NCBI GenBank assembly: GCA_016235595.1
Contig: JACRJX010000041.1
Span: forward strand, 372,001-436,000
DNA length: 64,000 nucleotides
Direction of reading: 5' to 3'
Source of the DNA: Verrucomicrobiota bacterium
GTDB lineage: Bacteria; Verrucomicrobiota; Verrucomicrobiia; CAIQCK01
Below the pieces are notes generated by a model. That model worked only from the letters and a program-made list of their open reading frames with translations. It was not told the DNA's origin and made no database searches. A program made the translations under genes and the position numbers. Numbering within the stretch: position 1 is the first letter of the stretch; the number at the start of each line of letters is the position of its first letter. Below, piece by piece: positions 60,492-64,000 of this stretch.

Positions 60492-63400
60492 ATGAAGCCT
60501 TCAATATGGTTGCTCATGCTACTTGCCTTTGTGTTCTGCCCCCTCTCACCCGCCAAACCACCGCCGGAAAGACTTCCCGAAATCGGTGTCACCCGCGGCA
60601 TCTGTGTGGTGCTCGGCGATCCGAAGTGTGAGTTGGCCATCAAGCTGGCGAAGAAAACCGAGCTGCTGGTTTATGTCCAATTGCCGGAAGCCGGCGAGGC
60701 GGAACGGGCGAGGCGGCAAGTGGACAGGGCAGGCCTTTACGGGGCACGCATTCTTGTCGAGAGCGGCCCGATTGCCAGCCTGCATCTGGCTGACAACGTT
60801 GCAGACGCGCTGGTGGCTGTAGGCGAGGCGGCTGCGATGCCGGAAGCCGAGGCGCTTCGCGTCCTGCACCCTCAGGCGGCGGCGTGGCTCGGCGGCAGGA
60901 AACTGGTGAAGCCGATTCCGGCGGGTGTGGATGAATGGAGCCATTACTACCACGGCCCGGACAACAACCCGCTTTCGCGCGACGCGGTCGCTCGCGCGCC
61001 TTATCTCACTCAGTTCCTGGCCGAGCCGCGCTACGCGCCGTTGCCGCAAGTGGCGGTCGCGTCGGGGGGACGCGTGTTCAAGCTGTTCGGCCACATCGCC
61101 TTCAAAGAGCGCGAGGAACCGTGGCTCGATACGCTCGCGGCATTCAACGGCTACAACGGCACGTTGCTGTGGCGACGCGAGCTTCCGCCGGCGCTGATGG
61201 TCCATCGCAGCACGCTCATCGCCACGCCGACGGTCGTTTACTTCGGCGACGACAAGTCGTGCAAAATCCTCGATGCGGCGACGGGCAAGTTGCGCGGCGA
61301 GATCGCGCCTCCCGCCAAGACGGCCGGCGGCACGTTCTGGAAATGGATGGCGCTGGAGGGCGGCGTGCTCTACGCGCTCATCGGCGAGCAGGAAGAGCGC
61401 GACCCCGTCATCCGCGCCAAACGCGAGACGCATGGCTGGCCGTGGAACCCGCTGTCGCCGGGCTACAACAAACCCGAACACACATGGGGTTTCGGGCAGA
61501 CGCTGCTGGCGATTGACCCAAAAACGAAGAGAGTGCTGTGGCGGCACCGTGAGGCGGAGCCAATGGATAGCCGCGCCATGTGCATGAAGAACGGACGTAT
61601 CTTCGCGTTTCGTTTCGGTTCGTATCTGACGTGCCTCGACGCAAAGACCGGCAAGGAGCAGTGGCGGAAAACGAAAGATAATGCGACCGCGCTGTTCCAC
61701 GCGCTGGGTGACTACCTGCCGCGCCAGGACTGGCGCACGAACTGGCGCACGACGGCTTACCTCAGATGCAGCGACAAGGCGCTCTACTTTGCCGGGCCGC
61801 CCATCAGCAAACTCCTCGCCGTCTCAGCCGAAGACGGCAGCATGCTGTGGGAGCATCCTTACGACAACTACCAGATTGTGATCTGCGACGACGGCCTCTA
61901 CGGCTTGGGCGGACAGATTGACCGGGACCCGTCACGGAAGTTCGATCCATTGACCGGCAAGATCCTCGCCGAGATTCCGCTCGGCCGGCGGGCGTGCTCG
62001 CGTGTGACCGGCTCCACAGACGCCATCTTCTGCCGCGCCGGCGAAGGCTCCACGCGCCTGGACCGCGCCAGCAACCTCCCGCAACTCGTCTCGCCAATGC
62101 GCGCGCAGTGCCACGACGGCGTGACCATCGGCAACGGCCTGCTCTACTGGTGGCCGTCCACGTGCGACTGCAATCTGACGTTGTATGGCATCACCTGCCT
62201 CGGCCCGGCGGGCAGTTTCGCTTTCAACCGCAAGGCCGTCGAGTCGGAGCGGTTGGAACGGTTCATCGCCAGAGACGACAAGCTCGCGGCCTTGGACGAA
62301 TCGCCCGCCGACTGGCCCATGTTCCGCGCGAACAACTCCGCGACTGTGACGACCCTCGCGACGGTTCCCGCACTGCCACACTGCAAGTGGCAGGACGACC
62401 CAGCCGTGCCGTACACGCCGACCGCGCCGACCGCAGTGGGCGACCTGGCCTTCGTCGGCGGTTCTGACGGCATCGTCCGCGCACTGGGCGCCACGACGGG
62501 AAAGATGCGCTGGAAAGGCTATACCTGCGGCGACGTGCGTTATCCGCCCTCGTTCTGGCAGGGCCGCGTGTTCGTCGGGTCCGGCGACGGTTATGTTTAT
62601 TGTTTCGAAGCGAAGACGGGGCGGCTGTTGTGGCGGTTTCGAGCCGCGCCAGTCGAGCGGCGCATTCCGGTCTATGGCTCACTGCAATCCACATGGCCCG
62701 TCGCCAGCGGCGTGCTCATCGTCGACGGCGTCGCCTATGTTGCGGCAGGCATCGCCAACTACGACGGCACGCACGTCTATGCGCTCGACGCCGCCACCGG
62801 CCACCTCAAGTGGCAGAACAACACCTCCGGTCATCTCGATTCCGAATCGCGCACCGGGGTCAGCGCGCAGGGACACATGATGGTAGTGGACGGCCGGCTC
62901 TACCTCGCCGGCGGCAACGCTGTCTCGCCCGCCATCTACGACATCGCCGACGGCCGCTGCCTCAATGATCCGGCTGTGTTGCACCAAGTATCGAAGAACA
63001 AAGTGCCCGGCTCCATCTGTCCACGCGGCAGCGAACTGTATCGGCTCGGCAACGTAGTGAGAGTCGGCGGCAAACCGCTTTACGCGCACCCGAAATACCA
63101 AGTCTATGACAATAGCGTCGTTAACAAAACCCTGCTGGCGGCGACGGGCGACCGCGCCATCGCATGGGTGAACAGCTCTGCGCTAATGTGTTTCCCGCGC
63201 AACGATCTGCCGGCTGTCGCCGGGAAAATCCTCTCCTCCTGGGGCAATCCGAAACTCCCCAACCTCTCCCCACTGTGGGCGAACAAGTGCAAAGACATCA
63301 TCGCCCTCGCCGTCGCGCCGAATGCCGTCGTGGTCGCGAGGCCATCGGAGTTGGTGGCGCATGATTTGCAGGACGGCAAAGTCCTCTGGACTCAGCCGCT

Positions 63401-63506
63401 GCCAGCTCCCCCGGTCCCGTGGGGTCTCGCCGTCAACCGCGACGGCCGCATCATCGTCTCGCTCGAAGGCGGCCAAGTGGTGTGCTTCGGCGCGGTCGCG
63501 CGGTGA
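60492..63506 (+). CDS. exported PQQ-like propeller protein, 1004 aa
   Basis: Start chosen by signal peptide (MKPSIWLLMLLAFVFCPLSP) and GGAG 7 nt upstream. Residues 30-150: alpha/beta domain (LAIKLAKKTELLVYVQLPEA) like a degenerate methyltransferase. From 160 on: repeating propeller blades with Ala/Gly-x-x-W and DAxTG turns (LDAATGKLRGEIA, LDAKTGKEQWRK, LGATTGKMRWKGYT, FEAKTGRLLWRF, LDAATGHLKWQNN), probably two propellers of about eight blades. Common in Planctomycetes and Verrucomicrobia; role unknown, possibly a periplasmic dehydrogenase or binding protein. Confidence 0.85.
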   Translation: MKPSIWLLMLLAFVFCPLSPAKPPPERLPEIGVTRGICVVLGDPKCELAIKLAKKTELLVYVQLPEAGEAERARRQVDRAGLYGARILVESGPIASLHLADNVADALVAVGEAAAMPEAEALRVLHPQAAAWLGGRKLVKPIPAGVDEWSHYYHGPDNNPLSRDAVARAPYLTQFLAEPRYAPLPQVAVASGGRVFKLFGHIAFKEREEPWLDTLAAFNGYNGTLLWRRELPPALMVHRSTLIATPTVVYFGDDKSCKILDAATGKLRGEIAPPAKTAGGTFWKWMALEGGVLYALIGEQEERDPVIRAKRETHGWPWNPLSPGYNKPEHTWGFGQTLLAIDPKTKRVLWRHREAEPMDSRAMCMKNGRIFAFRFGSYLTCLDAKTGKEQWRKTKDNATALFHALGDYLPRQDWRTNWRTTAYLRCSDKALYFAGPPISKLLAVSAEDGSMLWEHPYDNYQIVICDDGLYGLGGQIDRDPSRKFDPLTGKILAEIPLGRRACSRVTGSTDAIFCRAGEGSTRLDRASNLPQLVSPMRAQCHDGVTIGNGLLYWWPSTCDCNLTLYGITCLGPAGSFAFNRKAVESERLERFIARDDKLAALDESPADWPMFRANNSATVTTLATVPALPHCKWQDDPAVPYTPTAPTAVGDLAFVGGSDGIVRALGATTGKMRWKGYTCGDVRYPPSFWQGRVFVGSGDGYVYCFEAKTGRLLWRFRAAPVERRIPVYGSLQSTWPVASGVLIVDGVAYVAAGIANYDGTHVYALDAATGHLKWQNNTSGHLDSESRTGVSAQGHMMVVDGRLYLAGGNAVSPAIYDIADGRCLNDPAVLHQVSKNKVPGSICPRGSELYRLGNVVRVGGKPLYAHPKYQVYDNSVVNKTLLAATGDRAIAWVNSSALMCFPRNDLPAVAGKILSSWGNPKLPNLSPLWANKCKDIIALAVAPNAVVVARPSELVAHDLQDGKVLWTQPLPAPPVPWGLAVNRDGRIIVSLEGGQVVCFGAVAR

Positions 63507-63510
63507 GACA

Positions 63511-63555
63511 GGAAGTCCGGCAAGAACCGCAGGCGGCTTCCATTATTTCTTTGCG
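63511..63555 (+). terminator. candidate terminator after PQQ-like gene
   Basis: GGAAG.CCG and CGG.CTTCC form an 8-bp bulged stem (63511-63519/63534-63541), followed by the T-rich ATTATTTCTTT. It lies right after the stop codon, between convergent genes. Confidence 0.35.
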
Positions 63556-64000
63556 TCGGCGCTCAACACGATGTGCGACTTCGCGGGGACGCTGCAACGG
63601 ATCTGGCCGTCGCGAAGTTTTGCAACCGTCGGCACGGACGCTTCGCCACGCGCCTGGAAGCAGCAAACCTTAACAACGCCCGGTGCCGTGACGGTCGCCG
63701 TTGACGCGGCTTTGTGCGGATTGTGGATGACCATCAACCACTGGCCATCCGCCACGACTTCCAGTGCGCGCAAGCCGCCGGGCAGTTCGTGACGTTTCAC
63801 CTGCGCAGCGGGCTGGCTATCAGCAGGCAGGACTTCCACGGTGAAGAACTGCTCCGTGCCGGCGGCGTAGGTCCTGGGTTCCTTTTCGCCGGACTTCACG
63901 CTGTGCGCGTCGCGGAGGACGATCTCGGCGCTGCGAAATTTTTCCGGCGGATCCGTGTAGAAGGTTTCGGATGGCTCTGTGATCGTGTCGGCGTAGTTGT
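63543..64000 (-). CDS. C-terminal fragment of an unknown gene (partial)
   Basis: The frame is open from the right edge (NYADTITEPSETFYTDPPEK ... ) to a stop at 63543 and gives 151 residues ending AKSHIVLSADAKK. Beta-rich, with strands FTVEVLPADSQPAA, LEVVADGQWLMVIHNP and ATVTAPGVVKVCCF. It looks like the closing beta-sandwich of a large secreted polysaccharide lyase or hydrolase (heparinase II/III-type enzymes end like this), but no catalytic part is in the window. Confidence 0.6.
   Translation of the reverse strand, partial: NYADTITEPSETFYTDPPEKFRSAEIVLRDAHSVKSGEKEPRTYAAGTEQFFTVEVLPADSQPAAQVKRHELPGGLRALEVVADGQWLMVIHNPHKAASTATVTAPGVVKVCCFQARGEASVPTVAKLRDGQIRCSVPAKSHIVLSADAKK

Overview
The window looks like a chromosomal piece of a GC-rich, heterotrophic member of the Verrucomicrobiota (Pedosphaera/Limisphaera-type lineage is my best guess). 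The reasons are a giant protein built of T5SS/PEP-CTERM-type repeats ending in a VPEP plus Arg-rich tail sorting signal, Tat-exported glycosidases and sialidases, DUF1080-, DUF5703- and DUF4091-type secreted enzymes, PQQ-type propellers, and intergenic GC-rich palindromes. This assignment is inference; no rRNA, tRNA or marker set is present to prove it.

Region 1 (1-17.5 kb, all minus strand). Reading from 17.4 kb down to base 1, sixteen genes follow each other with overlaps or gaps of at most about 110 nt: an IclR regulator, a glucarate-dehydratase-type enolase, a DUF1080 protein, a creatininase-like amidohydrolase, two tandem GH10 xylanases, a right-handed beta-helix protein, a second glucarate-dehydratase paralogue, an SDR oxidoreductase, an unknown protein, a large GH89/glucuronidase-like protein, a GH13 amylase, an unannotated 45-aa ORF coupled by ATGA to a radical SAM protein, a deacetylase-like protein, and the N-terminus of a Tat-exported GH20-like enzyme. 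I read it as a polysaccharide (xylan/uronic acid) breakdown and sugar-acid catabolism locus, with an operator-like palindrome next to the promoter at its head.

Region 2 (17.6-26.9 kb). An ACT-domain regulator, a small unknown gene, an SDR, and a PDZ/S41 protease homologue that seems to lack the catalytic serine come first. A nucleotide-sugar module follows (GDP-mannose 3,5-epimerase-like, GHMP kinase, double-domain nucleotidyltransferase, mannose-1-phosphate guanylyltransferase). It is interrupted by a less GC-rich DUF4365 gene flanked by a 14-bp direct repeat. The nucleotidyltransferase itself carries an in-frame insertion of a palindromic repeat. An AraC regulator closes the region.

Region 3 (27-36.2 kb). 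A DUF5703/LamG glycosidase-like protein, an orphan Flp-type pilin, a GGCT-like protein and a receiver-only response regulator are followed by about 0.9 kb without a gene and then a three-gene operon of two sialidase-type propellers and an NHL/PQQ-like propeller.

Region 4 (36.3-49.5 kb). A 7.4-kb surface-protein gene with about 27 repeats of some 52 aa is divergent from proC across a palindrome-rich spacer. A toroid (class II terpene-cyclase-like) protein follows, then a LamG remnant, a sugar isomerase/epimerase divergent from an RbsD/FucU-like mutarotase, a PHP-domain hydrolase and a small secreted protein.

Region 5 (49.5-64 kb). This holds a TrmH-family RNA methyltransferase, a PDZ protein, a LytS/LytTR-type two-component pair, a membrane protein, alanine dehydrogenase behind a strongly structured leader with a candidate attenuator, an XTP/dITP pyrophosphatase, an amidohydrolase coupled to a DUF4091 glycosidase-like protein, a 1004-aa PQQ-type propeller and the C-terminus of one more gene.
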